In this document: one piece after another, positions 18,685 through 26,829 of the stretch
Layout of the letters: the number at the start of each line of letters is the position of its first letter
Numbering within the stretch: the stretch's first letter is position 1
Assembly: GCF_031846515.1 (NCBI RefSeq)
Contig: NZ_JAVRHO010000005.1
Coordinates: 124,001-188,000 of the forward strand
Direction: 5' to 3'
Source: Autumnicola lenta
Lineage (GTDB): Bacteria > Bacteroidota > Bacteroidia > Flavobacteriales > Flavobacteriaceae
Length of the DNA stretch: 64,000 nt
Program-made: the position numbers and the translations under genes
Notes under the pieces: model-generated
Database searches by the model: none
Seen by the model: the letters and a program-made list of their open reading frames with translations, nothing else
Told to the model about the DNA's origin: nothing

Positions 18685-19125
18685 CTATTTGTTTACTTTC
18701 CAGGATTCTTCACTGCTCTCCAAAATCTCTTTTCCCCATACCGGCAGTTCTTTTTTAATGCGCTCTACCAGCTCATCACACGCATCCATTGCCGGCCTGC
18801 GATGTTTTGACGAGGTGAAAACAAACAGGCAGATCTCTCCTGTTTTCACTTCTCCCAGGCTGTGGTAAATATGCATACAGGTAAGATCGAACTTCTCAAA
18901 AATAGCTTCCCTTATTTCAAAAGCTTTTTGCAGCGCCATTTCTTCGTAACAGGTGTATTCTATCGCCCTTACAGAGCTACCGTCTATCTCGTCTGCCCTC
19001 ACCTGACCAAGGAAAATTGAATGTCCGCCAATATTGGTTTTCTTATTGTGATTCTGAATAGAGGTCGCTATTTTCTCACTGGAGATGGGTCCTTCTACAA
19101 ATATGTTTTTCGGTTTACGCGCCAT
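18685..19125 (-). CDS. moaE: Molybdopterin synthase large subunit MoaE
   Basis: Catalytic subunit of molybdopterin synthase, 146 residues. The family elements HSIFLGQVRADEIDG, HYSLGEV-like HIYHSLGEVKTGE, SSKHRRPAMDACDELVERIK and PVWGKE with the active-site lysine are all present. It converts cPMP to molybdopterin using sulfur from MoaD thiocarboxylate. Its start overlaps the end of the moeB gene by 11 nt, a sign of translational coupling. Confidence 0.93.
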   Translation of the reverse strand: MARKPKNIFVEGPISSEKIATSIQNHNKKTNIGGHSIFLGQVRADEIDGSSVRAIEYTCYEEMALQKAFEIREAIFEKFDLTCMHIYHSLGEVKTGEICLFVFTSSKHRRPAMDACDELVERIKKELPVWGKEILESSEESWKVNK

Positions 19126-20215
19126 GGTTTTCTTTTTTTAAGGGTGAAGAAGGATGCAATATCCCTCCTTCTACAGAAAAAATCTTTTTCTCCGGAAATT
19201 TAATTTTCAGCTCTTCAGCCATTTTTTGGCTTCTTGCACCCGATTTACAGAACAACAGAATATTTTCAAAAGTCTCTATCTGCGTCTGATCCTTTACCAG
19301 AACAGACATTGGGATTTTTTCTATTTCTGAATTCTCTACTCCCGGTTCTTCATTTAATTCCCGAATATCTATTAACACAGAATTTTTCAAATTTCGTGTC
19401 CAGTCGAAAGCCTTTTCCCAGCTGATGCTTTCCGCTACACCACAGTTAATTTCATAATTAGCCGCTTTAAAAGCTTCTTTACTCACCGGAATCTTTTTAC
19501 GGCCCTCCGGATTTGCTTCTGCCTTGATTTCAAAGAAAGAAGTGGTTTTCAGGTTGTAAAACAATATCTTATTGGAAAGCACCGTCCCCACTCCCGATAG
19601 TAATTTAATAGCTTCAGTGGCCTGTAAAGTTCCAATAAGCCCCGGAAGCACTCCGAGTACTCCCGTTTCACTGCAATTGGGAATTTCATTTGATGAAGGC
19701 GGATGTGGATATACATCCCGATAGTTTATAGGATCCTCTCCATAATTGAAAACCGCAAGCTGACCTTCATATTGATAAATCGCACCCATTATTAATGGTT
19801 TACCTAGTAAAAAGCAGGCATCGTTTATCATGTATCGTGTCCCAAAATTGTCTGTCCCGTCCAAAACCAAGTCATATTCTGAAATCACCTCCAGGGCATT
19901 TTCGGGAGTAAGAAATTGTGGAATAATTCTAAAAGCAACATCAGGATATTTTTGTTGTAAAACAGAAGCTGCTGTTTGAGCTTTAGGTTTCCCAACGTCG
20001 GCTTGTCCGTACAGGGTTTGTCGGTTAAGATTGGATTCGCTTATGGTATCTCCATCTGCAATCCCTATCGTTCCTACACCGGCCGCGGCAATATGTAGCA
20101 AAGCCGGACAACCAAGTCCTCCTGCTCCAACTACGAGCACTTTTGCTCCGGACAATTTTTCCTGCCCCTGGATTCCAAAATCAGGTAATATTGTCTGTCT
20201 GTCGAACCTGCTCAT
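19115..20215 (-). CDS. moeB: MoeB/HesA-type MoaD adenylyltransferase with rhodanese-like domain
   Basis: Protein of 366 residues. Residues 1-245 form the ThiF/MoeB/HesA domain: nucleotide loop VVGAGGLGCPALLHIAAAG, arginine segment NLNRQTLYGQADVGKPK and DGTDNFGTRYMIND. It would activate the MoaD C-terminus by adenylation. Residues about 260-366 are rhodanese-like, with the active cysteine in LLFCKSGARSQ, and could supply sulfur. The two CxxC zinc pairs of E. coli MoeB are absent; only isolated cysteines remain. The gene overlaps moaD by 4 nt and moaE by 11 nt. Confidence 0.9.
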   Translation of the reverse strand: MSRFDRQTILPDFGIQGQEKLSGAKVLVVGAGGLGCPALLHIAAAGVGTIGIADGDTISESNLNRQTLYGQADVGKPKAQTAASVLQQKYPDVAFRIIPQFLTPENALEVISEYDLVLDGTDNFGTRYMINDACFLLGKPLIMGAIYQYEGQLAVFNYGEDPINYRDVYPHPPSSNEIPNCSETGVLGVLPGLIGTLQATEAIKLLSGVGTVLSNKILFYNLKTTSFFEIKAEANPEGRKKIPVSKEAFKAANYEINCGVAESISWEKAFDWTRNLKNSVLIDIRELNEEPGVENSEIEKIPMSVLVKDQTQIETFENILLFCKSGARSQKMAEELKIKFPEKKIFSVEGGILHPSSPLKKENHGA

Positions 20216-20448
20216 CCTCCTGAAAATGGTGGTAACAATGCAATTTCCTCATTTCCGTTAAGTGCGGTATTTTCCTGCACTATCTGCTGATTTACCGCTA
20301 GTGAAAAGTTCTGGGATTCCAGTTGAGGATATTTTGCTTTTAATCTATCCAGAAGCTCTTTGGTATTCTGGTAGTAAGGAAACTGAAATTCTGACGCCTC
20401 AAGCTTTTCTGCTAGCATTCCAAAGGCTTTTATATTAAGTTGTTCCAT
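20212..20448 (-). CDS. moaD: Molybdopterin synthase sulfur carrier MoaD
   Basis: Ubiquitin-like protein of 78 residues ending in the diagnostic Gly-Gly (LLPPFSGG). The terminal glycine becomes a thiocarboxylate after adenylation by the MoeB-like neighbour and then donates sulfur in the MoaE complex. It overlaps mobA by 19 nt and moeB by 4 nt. Confidence 0.9.
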   Translation of the reverse strand: MEQLNIKAFGMLAEKLEASEFQFPYYQNTKELLDRLKAKYPQLESQNFSLAVNQQIVQENTALNGNEEIALLPPFSGG

Positions 20449-21020
20449 CGTTTCTCTGCTTCTCTAAATTCTTCCTGCGTGTTGATATTACGGAAATATT
20501 CAGTCGTTTTGCTAAAACCGGAAGATACTAAAGTATGCTTGTTTTTTAAAATGAAATCTGTCATTTTCAATTCTTCAGAAGCAATAGCATCCTCCACTTT
20601 TTTCTTTAGTTTTACAGGATAAAGGGCAAACAATGGATTAATCCCTTGCCCTACCAGGGGCGCAATGATTTCCTCAATATCTACTTCCGAAGTAAGATTT
20701 TTCACTCCTACTTCAGTTAGAAAAGGCATGTCGCAACTTACCAGGAAAACAACATCTGCTGAAGTGTTTTGAAAGGCCGAAAGGAGACCGCCCATTGGGC
20801 CTTTTTCCTTTACCACATCTGGAAATACTGAAACTCCAAATTGATTATACTCCGGATTATTGGCAATAATTTTTACAGGTAAACCTGCTTTTTTTAAAGT
20901 TTTTAGCACATAAGATATCATAGGCTTCCCCTCCATCAGCATCAATCCTTTATCGCATCCCATACGGCTGCTTTTTCCCCCGGCAAGTACGAAAGCTTCT
21001 ATTTTTACTTTAGGGTTCAA
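20430..21020 (-). CDS. mobA: Molybdenum cofactor guanylyltransferase MobA
   Basis: Nucleotidyltransferase of 196 residues with the signature FVLAGGKSSRMGCDKGLMLM at the N-terminus and the metal-binding SCDMPF motif near residue 95. It attaches GMP to molybdenum cofactor, giving the bis-MGD form used by DMSO-reductase family enzymes such as nitrate or formate oxidoreductases. No such enzyme is encoded in this window. Confidence 0.9.
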   Translation of the reverse strand: MNPKVKIEAFVLAGGKSSRMGCDKGLMLMEGKPMISYVLKTLKKAGLPVKIIANNPEYNQFGVSVFPDVVKEKGPMGGLLSAFQNTSADVVFLVSCDMPFLTEVGVKNLTSEVDIEEIIAPLVGQGINPLFALYPVKLKKKVEDAIASEELKMTDFILKNKHTLVSSGFSKTTEYFRNINTQEEFREAEKRWNNLI

Positions 21021-21754
21021 GAAAGTATCAGTTTAATTGCTGCTCCCGCCAGGACAAAAGTGAGCAGATTTTTAACTAATTGTACATTAAAGCGGTGAGA
21101 ACCGTAATAGCTGCCCAGCATCCCCGCTACCACTGTAGGCGGAATAAAGATCCAGAGTGATTTATCAAAAGAAAAACTGAAACCAAGAGTGCCAATATAT
21201 CCCGCCACAGAATTCACAAATATGAATAAAGCGCTTAGAGCTGCTGTTTGCCTGATGTTTGTCCAGCCCAGCATGAGTACGAGCGGAGAAAGAATAATTC
21301 CACCGCCAATTCCTATTAACCCGGAAAAGAAACCGATTAAAATTCCAATAAGTGGCGGCAACCAAAAATTGTTTGCTACAGTTCTGGATTCGCTTTGAGG
21401 AAAAACCCCGAGAAACCGAAAAACGGGAAATAACAAGAGTACCCCCAGGATTTTCATATAAAGTGCTGTGTCTACCATCACCATTCCCCCTACAAAAGCT
21501 GCGGGCATCGAAAATATCACCAGTTGTAGAAATAGTTTCTGTGGAAATTCGCAGGTTTTGCGGTGGTTTAGAAAAGCAATAAATGAAATTATGATATTCA
21601 TTAAAAGTGCAGTGGGCCTTATTTCCTCTGGTGCAAACCCGGCAAGCGCCAAAATCATCAAATAACTGCTCGCGCCACCATGTCCCACCGAAGCATAGAA
21701 AAAAGCGGCCACCGGTAATAAGAGGATTAAATAAAAAATCACGTCTGCGGACAT
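21017..21754 (-). CDS. TauE/SafE family anion exporter
   Basis: Membrane protein of 245 residues with about eight hydrophobic segments and the repeated family motif (GHGGASSYLMILALAGF near the N-terminus and GLIGIGGGIILSPLVLMLGW in the middle). The family exports sulfite or organosulfonates. It is the first gene of the Moco block and overlaps mobA by 4 nt. A link to sulfur handling or to a molybdenum sulfite-oxidising enzyme is inference. Confidence 0.88.
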   Translation of the reverse strand: MSADVIFYLILLLPVAAFFYASVGHGGASSYLMILALAGFAPEEIRPTALLMNIIISFIAFLNHRKTCEFPQKLFLQLVIFSMPAAFVGGMVMVDTALYMKILGVLLLFPVFRFLGVFPQSESRTVANNFWLPPLIGILIGFFSGLIGIGGGIILSPLVLMLGWTNIRQTAALSALFIFVNSVAGYIGTLGFSFSFDKSLWIFIPPTVVAGMLGSYYGSHRFNVQLVKNLLTFVLAGAAIKLILS

Positions 21755-21799
21755 TAAAAAAGAATTAGATGCTCTAAAAATAGCAAATCCAGAAGTAGT

Positions 21800-21895
21800 C
21801 TAAAATAATACCTTCAAAATAATTAAGGTAAAAAGAATGATTGCCAGGCTAAGGCCGGTAATCTTCTTGTTTTCTTTATTGAAAAAATCTCCCAT
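21800..21895 (-). CDS. Small single-membrane-segment protein (31 residues)
   Basis: An ATG-to-TAG frame on the minus strand encodes a charged N-terminus (MGDFFNKENKKITG) followed by one hydrophobic helix (LSLAIILFTLIILKVLF). The positive-then-hydrophobic layout and its place 46 bases upstream of the TauE gene, on the same strand, suggest a real small membrane protein leading the Moco operon. I do not recognise the family; conservation in relatives would decide. Confidence 0.5.
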   Translation of the reverse strand: MGDFFNKENKKITGLSLAIILFTLIILKVLF

Positions 21896-22011
21896 TGATG
21901 CTATACGTTTCAGTTAAATGAAGGTAATAAATGGTCTTGAAAATCAGCTTCTTTAGAACCAGTAAAATTATGATAAAAGAGTCAGCGAAATATATAAAAA
22001 AAGTAAAATGT

Positions 22012-22032
22012 CAAATATTGCAATTTTCGATA
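22012..22032 (+). repeat. Dispersed motif copy, diverged
   Basis: CAAATATTGCAATTTTCGATAT resembles the ATTTGGCAATTTTCGACCT variant and lies in the divergent gap before the DUF3140 gene. Confidence 0.35.
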
Positions 22033-22129
22033 TCCTCGTTTCGTGATGGTTTCTGTATTAAATTACTAAATGCAAATACTATGAATATTCAGGATTTTTT
22101 TTCTAAATTCCTCTGAAAAGCATAAAACT

Positions 22130-22477
22130 ATGGATAAAGAAGAAGAACAAAAGTCGATAAGAAATGAATTTTACGATAATGTGAATATGGCTCCCAAAGA
22201 GCTGGAAGAGTGGTTAAAAACAGAAGAATCTAAATCTGTAGGCCAGGACAGCGGGAGCGGCGAATCCATCGGGCATAAATCGGGAAAGAAAATCATTGAT
22301 ATCAAAAACAAAAATAAAGATGAATTAACCAAATCAGATTATGAGCATATGAAGAAGGTGAACAGTTATGTTAGCCGGCATACCGCACAAGGTCCTTCTT
22401 CAGATAAAAAAGAATCTCCGTGGAGGTATTCTTTAATGAACTGGGGTCATGATCCCTGTAAAAATGGCGGGTGCTAG
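22130..22477 (+). CDS. DUF3140 family protein
   Basis: Protein of 115 residues with the features I associate with DUF3140: FYDNVNMAPKELEEWLKTEE, then the ESKSVGQDSGSGESIGHKSG segment, YEHMKKVNSYVSRHTAQGP and WRYSLMNWGHDP. It is soluble, highly charged and of unknown function. The C-terminus ends CKNGGC, a short cysteine-containing tail not part of the core. It stands alone in the DNA that separates the two molybdenum gene blocks. Confidence 0.8.
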   Translation: MDKEEEQKSIRNEFYDNVNMAPKELEEWLKTEESKSVGQDSGSGESIGHKSGKKIIDIKNKNKDELTKSDYEHMKKVNSYVSRHTAQGPSSDKKESPWRYSLMNWGHDPCKNGGC

Positions 22478-22514
22478 TACACAGCGTCTTCCGAAGAGAA
22501 AAAAGACAGGTTCG

Positions 22515-22535
22515 AAATTTCGCAATTGTCGACCT
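22515..22535 (+). repeat. Dispersed motif copy
   Basis: AAATTTCGCAATTGTCGACCT lies between the convergent DUF3140 and photolyase genes. Confidence 0.5.
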
Positions 22536-22555
22536 TGCTTTTCAAGTACCACTTA

Positions 22556-24034
22556 CTACAGGCTAACCAGAAATTCATCTGCTTTTCGATGTATGGAGAT
22601 TTGTTTGTTATTGTCCCATTTGTCGAAGGTTCCCATCAGCATTCTGAGCCTTGGATTTTTCAGAAAAAAATTACGATGAGTATCCAAAAAACGCCAGAAT
22701 AAAGCATCCCAGACTTCCTGCCAGTCGCCTTTGGGATAGTCGCTCATTTTCATAAGATAATTGCTTCCGCTAATATAAGGTTTAGTAGACATCATCCCTC
22801 CATCTGCAAACTGGCTCATGCCATAAACGTTGGGCACCATCACCCAATCATACGCATCTATAAACAACTCCATAAACCACCGGTAAACCTCGTCGGGATG
22901 AAATTCGCAAAGCAACATAAGGTTGCCCAGCACCATCAATCGCTCTATATGGTGGCAGTAGCCTGTTTTCAGCACCTTTTTGATGGTCTCATCTACGGGA
23001 ACAATTCCTGTGGAGCCATCGTAAAAGCTTTTCGGAATTTTTCTGGTAAAGCCCCAATAATTCCTGGTTCGTTCTTCCCTACCCTTTGTCACGTAAACCC
23101 CTCTGATAAATTCCCGCCATCCAACAATTTGCCTGATAAATCCTTCCAGGGAATTTATTGGAATAGCATTGTATGAGTTAAAATCTAGGGTCTGCTCAAT
23201 AACTTGCGCTGGGGTAAGTAAACCAATATTTAGCATGGGTGTGAGTAAACTGTGATTTAGCAGCATTTCTTTATGCACAATGGCATCTTCATAATCCCCA
23301 AACTCTGCCATTCGATAGTCCAGAAACTGGATTAGCCATTCCTCACTTTCTGAATAGTTCATGGGATAATTTACCTCTTCGCTAAGAAATCCAGGGTTTT
23401 CAGAAAAGTGCTGATTGGTATAAGCGCGTGCTTCCCGAATATATTGATTTGGAAGCGGAAATGTGGTTTTGATTACCGGCTTTGTTTTTGGATACTTTTT
23501 GCGATTCTCTTCATCAAAAGACCATTTACCACCTTCGGGACCTCCGGTTTTATCTATTAATATCCTTCTCTTTATTCTTTCCTGTTTATAAAATTCAGTT
23601 TGAAAAAACTTCTTTTTTTCAGGTTTAAAAAAAACTTCCAGGTCTTCGTTGGTATTCAGAAACATCGGGGATTCTAAAATACTAAGCTCAATTTTCAGTT
23701 TTTCGCAACTTGTCTTCAATCTTCTGGTTAACCAATCGTCAACAGGATCGACAACGGCTATGGATTTAACTTCAAGACCATTTAAATGCACAATTAGCTG
23801 CCTAATATCTGCTTCCTGTTGCTGAGATTCAAAATACTTTACTGAAAAGCCATTTTTGAGCAAAAAATCCTGATAAAATTTCATAGTTGCTCTATGAAAG
23901 GCAATTTTTTGTTTGTGGAATTTAAATTGATTGAAGAATAGACTTTCTTCTATCAAATAAAAATCCCCTTCTATGGAAAAGAGTGGATTTGATTCAAATA
24001 ATTGATTTGGAAAAATTAATTTTGCGGTACTCAT
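22556..24034 (-). CDS. Cryptochrome/photolyase-related protein (DPRP type) lacking Fe-S cysteines
   Basis: Protein of 492 residues of the bacterial (6-4) photolyase/cryptochrome group (PhrB, CryB; PF04244). The N-terminal antenna domain is followed by the FAD domain with YCHHIERLMVLGNLMLL, WVMVPNVYGMSQFADGG and KPYISGSNYLMKMSD. In characterised members four cysteines bind a 4Fe-4S cluster, three of them just after KMSDY. Here that stretch reads KMSDYPKGDWQEVWDALFWR with none. The Cys in YCHH remains. FAD binding and light-driven repair or signalling are expected; loss of the cluster is seen directly. Confidence 0.88.
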   Translation of the reverse strand: MSTAKLIFPNQLFESNPLFSIEGDFYLIEESLFFNQFKFHKQKIAFHRATMKFYQDFLLKNGFSVKYFESQQQEADIRQLIVHLNGLEVKSIAVVDPVDDWLTRRLKTSCEKLKIELSILESPMFLNTNEDLEVFFKPEKKKFFQTEFYKQERIKRRILIDKTGGPEGGKWSFDEENRKKYPKTKPVIKTTFPLPNQYIREARAYTNQHFSENPGFLSEEVNYPMNYSESEEWLIQFLDYRMAEFGDYEDAIVHKEMLLNHSLLTPMLNIGLLTPAQVIEQTLDFNSYNAIPINSLEGFIRQIVGWREFIRGVYVTKGREERTRNYWGFTRKIPKSFYDGSTGIVPVDETIKKVLKTGYCHHIERLMVLGNLMLLCEFHPDEVYRWFMELFIDAYDWVMVPNVYGMSQFADGGMMSTKPYISGSNYLMKMSDYPKGDWQEVWDALFWRFLDTHRNFFLKNPRLRMLMGTFDKWDNNKQISIHRKADEFLVSL

Positions 24035-24097
24035 TTTCCGAATTTCTATTTCTTCTGCATTTTATATCACTATGAAATTCTTCCCAGATCAGCCTCC

Positions 24098-24126
24098 AGA
24101 TTTGACAATTATCGACCTGCAGGAAA
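24098..24126 (+). repeat. Dispersed motif copy with extended 3' flank
   Basis: It reads TTTGACAATTATCGACCT and continues GCAGGAAA, the same extension as the copy near 28.8 kb. It lies downstream of the esterase gene. Confidence 0.6.
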
Positions 24127-24205
24127 ATAAATTTCATAGGATTGCTCTTTGTATGATTCTTTACTGAATATCCTGCTTTCTATTAGCAGAGGATCCAGGA
24201 TTTTA

Positions 24206-25147
24206 TTATTCAGGTTTTGGAAGGAAATTGTTTACTTCCAGCCAATAAATAAAAGCGTCGAACCAGCGATTACTGGTACGGTCTGGATTTCCAAGGCCAA
24301 AACCATGTCCGCCGTTCTGGTATAGATGAAACTCAACAGGCACATTAGCTTTATACCAGGATTCTATTAAACCAAACTCTCCGTTAAACAGAAAATCATC
24401 AGAGGCAATAACATTAAACATTGGAGGAGCGTTCTCTGGCACTTCTACAGCGTTCATGCCACCATAAATTGGACCGATAAAAGCCAATTTCATGGTCCTG
24501 GAATTCAGCGTTGAATGCATGGTAAGACCCGCACCGGCCGAGAAGCCAATCATACCTATATTGTTAGGATCAACACCCCACTCTTCAGCACGTTCAACAA
24601 TCATAGCATAAGCAGCCTCGGCATCTTCAAGCTGATTAGACAAACTTGAACGTGGACGTTCTGGTCTTCTGGCTTCCTTATCATCTGAAGAACCAGCCGG
24701 AGGCGTGGCAGGAGGATTCATCGAGGTTCTAAAGTCGTCAAGCGACTTGGGAGTTGGGTGTAGCCGGTATTTAAGTACAAACGCTGCAATTCCTTTTTCT
24801 GCGAGCGCTTCTGCAACTTCCCAGCCTTCGTTACCCATAGAAAGCCATCTAAAACCACCGCCGGGTGCCACAATAATTGTGGTACCAGTCGCCTTGTCCG
24901 GATCGGGCAGGAATGGAGTAAGTGTAGCTTCAGTGATATTTCGTGCCATGGGATCTCCCCACTGGCGGAACCAGGTTTCCCCGGCAGGCTGATTTTCAAC
25001 ACCACCAGTTTCCAAAGGAATGGCATTCGGTTCTTCAGGGTTATCGAGTGGATAAATTGTACCATCCTGTGCCATTCCCGATGTAGAAAAGATAAACAGA
25101 AATGCCCAAACAATTGTTTTTGCAAAATTAGTGAGTGAATGATCCAT
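24206..25147 (-). CDS. Secreted alpha/beta hydrolase, carbohydrate-esterase-like
   Basis: Protein of 313 residues with a signal peptide (about 1-26). The alpha/beta hydrolase core shows an oxyanion-hole segment (VAPGGGFRWLSMGNEG), nucleophile elbow GFSAGAG (Ser near residue 202), acid region ASDDFLF and catalytic His in NGGHGFGLG. The arrangement matches the BD-FAE/xylan-esterase-like group (PF20434 or dienelactone-hydrolase relatives). A Pro/Arg/Glu-rich insert (residues about 140-168) is low complexity. Its glycosidase neighbours suggest removal of acyl groups from plant or algal polysaccharide. Confidence 0.82.
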   Translation of the reverse strand: MDHSLTNFAKTIVWAFLFIFSTSGMAQDGTIYPLDNPEEPNAIPLETGGVENQPAGETWFRQWGDPMARNITEATLTPFLPDPDKATGTTIIVAPGGGFRWLSMGNEGWEVAEALAEKGIAAFVLKYRLHPTPKSLDDFRTSMNPPATPPAGSSDDKEARRPERPRSSLSNQLEDAEAAYAMIVERAEEWGVDPNNIGMIGFSAGAGLTMHSTLNSRTMKLAFIGPIYGGMNAVEVPENAPPMFNVIASDDFLFNGEFGLIESWYKANVPVEFHLYQNGGHGFGLGNPDRTSNRWFDAFIYWLEVNNFLPKPE

Positions 25148-25449
25148 TATAAGTTAGTTAATTCGCTAATAACTCTAAATGTATACATTTATATCCTGAT
25201 TTTTTTATGCTTTGCTTTTCATTCTTAAGTAAAAATAACTTTTCCATTTTTAATGATATACCACGGCTGTCGTAAAATAAATGGTCCCTTCGGAGTGCAA
25301 TCCGAAAGATCAGGTGCCGAATTTGTCAATTATCGACCTTCTGCTTCAGCTTTATCGAAAATCTTTTTCTTCCAAAGGGAACAGCATCACAAAACAAGAA
25401 GTATAAAAAATTCAGGTTGAACACTGAATAAAACTTTTTTGCTGATTCC
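25148..25449. other. Intergenic region with one dispersed motif copy
   Basis: No gene is seen. The motif TTTGTCAATTATCGACCTTC lies at 25323-25342, on the 3' side of the secreted unknown gene. An ATAAAACTTTTTT-type T-rich end is present but no strong hairpin. Confidence 0.45.
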
Positions 25450-26658
25450 TTATTCTTCTACAGTATTAAAATACAACTTCGGTTTCATTTTCCCTGTCTG
25501 TCCAGTATTTTCAGAAGCATAAAAAGACGCATCAATTGCTCCAAGTGGCTTTATGAGCAATCCTTTTGTGGTACCATTAAGCAGACGCTGCATGACGGGT
25601 TGGGAAATGGTAATAAAATTTTTGCCTCCGGGGATTTTATCTACTTTAAAATCATATATCATTTGTGTATTAAAAACTTCCTGATACCGCTTCCCCTGCA
25701 TAAAACTAATATAGGTAACCTCTTCCTGCTCCCAGGCCTCCTGTCCGCCAAAAATCTCAATTACCCTTACCCGCGGAAATTCCTCTGCAAGTTGATCTTC
25801 ATAAACTTCTACATAATTTCCTCCCGTGGCGACCGACTGGGTGGTGATCTCGAGAAGACCGGCTCCTTTGGCTTCAGAATCTTTGAAATTTTCCAGATCC
25901 CAACGCAAAATTGCCCATTGATTTCCATTTACCGTTAAAACCCGGGAAACACCTTCTTTCTCCCGAACATGCCAGTCATTCAGATTAAGTTCGGGATATT
26001 CCTGATTGATCAAGGCATCATGCGCTACCTCTGCTTTATTCGAAAAGCTGCTGAGTTCCGGAATCGCCGGATGGTAAGGTATCTGAATTCCTTTATCGGG
26101 TTCGGCTTTTTTGGTGTTGATGATGTCTGCCTTTATATAATCGACATCCACCTCGTATTTATCCGGACCAAAATCTGTGACATTAAACTGAACAAACAAA
26201 GAATCCCCCGGGACAGCATCAAGGTCTTTTGTGGTCATACTTATTACATGCCAGTCCTGGTCTTGCAATTCAAACTCCATTAAATCATGATGAAATTCGG
26301 TTGTTCTCTGGGTGTTGACCATGATATTCACCCGCTTAGGCGGATTTTTGATCCGTACCCTTGCTTCCACCCGCAATTCAGAATCTGGTCCTTTTAACTT
26401 CTTCAGGTTTAGATAAGGAGCAACATTTCGTTTGGTAATGGCATACCAGACATTATGTTGATCGTTGGTGGCATCTATATAAATCGTGGCAAAACCCTCC
26501 TTTTCCTGTACAAAATTCATTTCCGCATTTCCATCTCCCGTAAAATAAAGCCAGTCTTCCAACTCCTCTTTTTCAAAATCATCAATAAACTGGGCGCTGC
26601 AAAAACCTGAAATAAGAAACAATGCAATAAAAACAGCTAAGCTTTTTTTCCTGAACAT
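25450..26658 (-). CDS. Secreted protein of unknown function next to glycosidase genes
   Basis: Protein of 402 residues with a signal peptide (to about GFCSA-Q). I do not recognise it with confidence. Residues 24-185 look like a carbohydrate-binding jelly roll (FIDDFEKEELEDWLYFTGDG, MNFVQEKEGFATIYIDA, DVDYIKADI at its end). Residues 200-400 resemble DNRLRE-type beta domains that hold several conserved Trp (LNDWHVREKEG, AILRWDLENF). There are no obvious catalytic motifs. It is divergent from the DUF5060/DUF4038 glycosidase by 171 bases and codirectional with the esterase, so a role in binding or trimming the same polysaccharide is inferred. Confidence 0.7.
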   Translation of the reverse strand: MFRKKSLAVFIALFLISGFCSAQFIDDFEKEELEDWLYFTGDGNAEMNFVQEKEGFATIYIDATNDQHNVWYAITKRNVAPYLNLKKLKGPDSELRVEARVRIKNPPKRVNIMVNTQRTTEFHHDLMEFELQDQDWHVISMTTKDLDAVPGDSLFVQFNVTDFGPDKYEVDVDYIKADIINTKKAEPDKGIQIPYHPAIPELSSFSNKAEVAHDALINQEYPELNLNDWHVREKEGVSRVLTVNGNQWAILRWDLENFKDSEAKGAGLLEITTQSVATGGNYVEVYEDQLAEEFPRVRVIEIFGGQEAWEQEEVTYISFMQGKRYQEVFNTQMIYDFKVDKIPGGKNFITISQPVMQRLLNGTTKGLLIKPLGAIDASFYASENTGQTGKMKPKLYFNTVEE

Positions 26659-26829
26659 CTGTGTATTTATTTAAAATAGACCTAAAACTAAATCTTTATT
26701 TACACATTTAAGGATCAGGAATATTAAATATTGAAAACGAACAGAAAAAGCTGCCACTTATTTCCTGCTCTATTATTTTCTTTAACTTCGATTAAACAAT
26801 ATATTTATAGCTAAACCGGTAATCTTATA

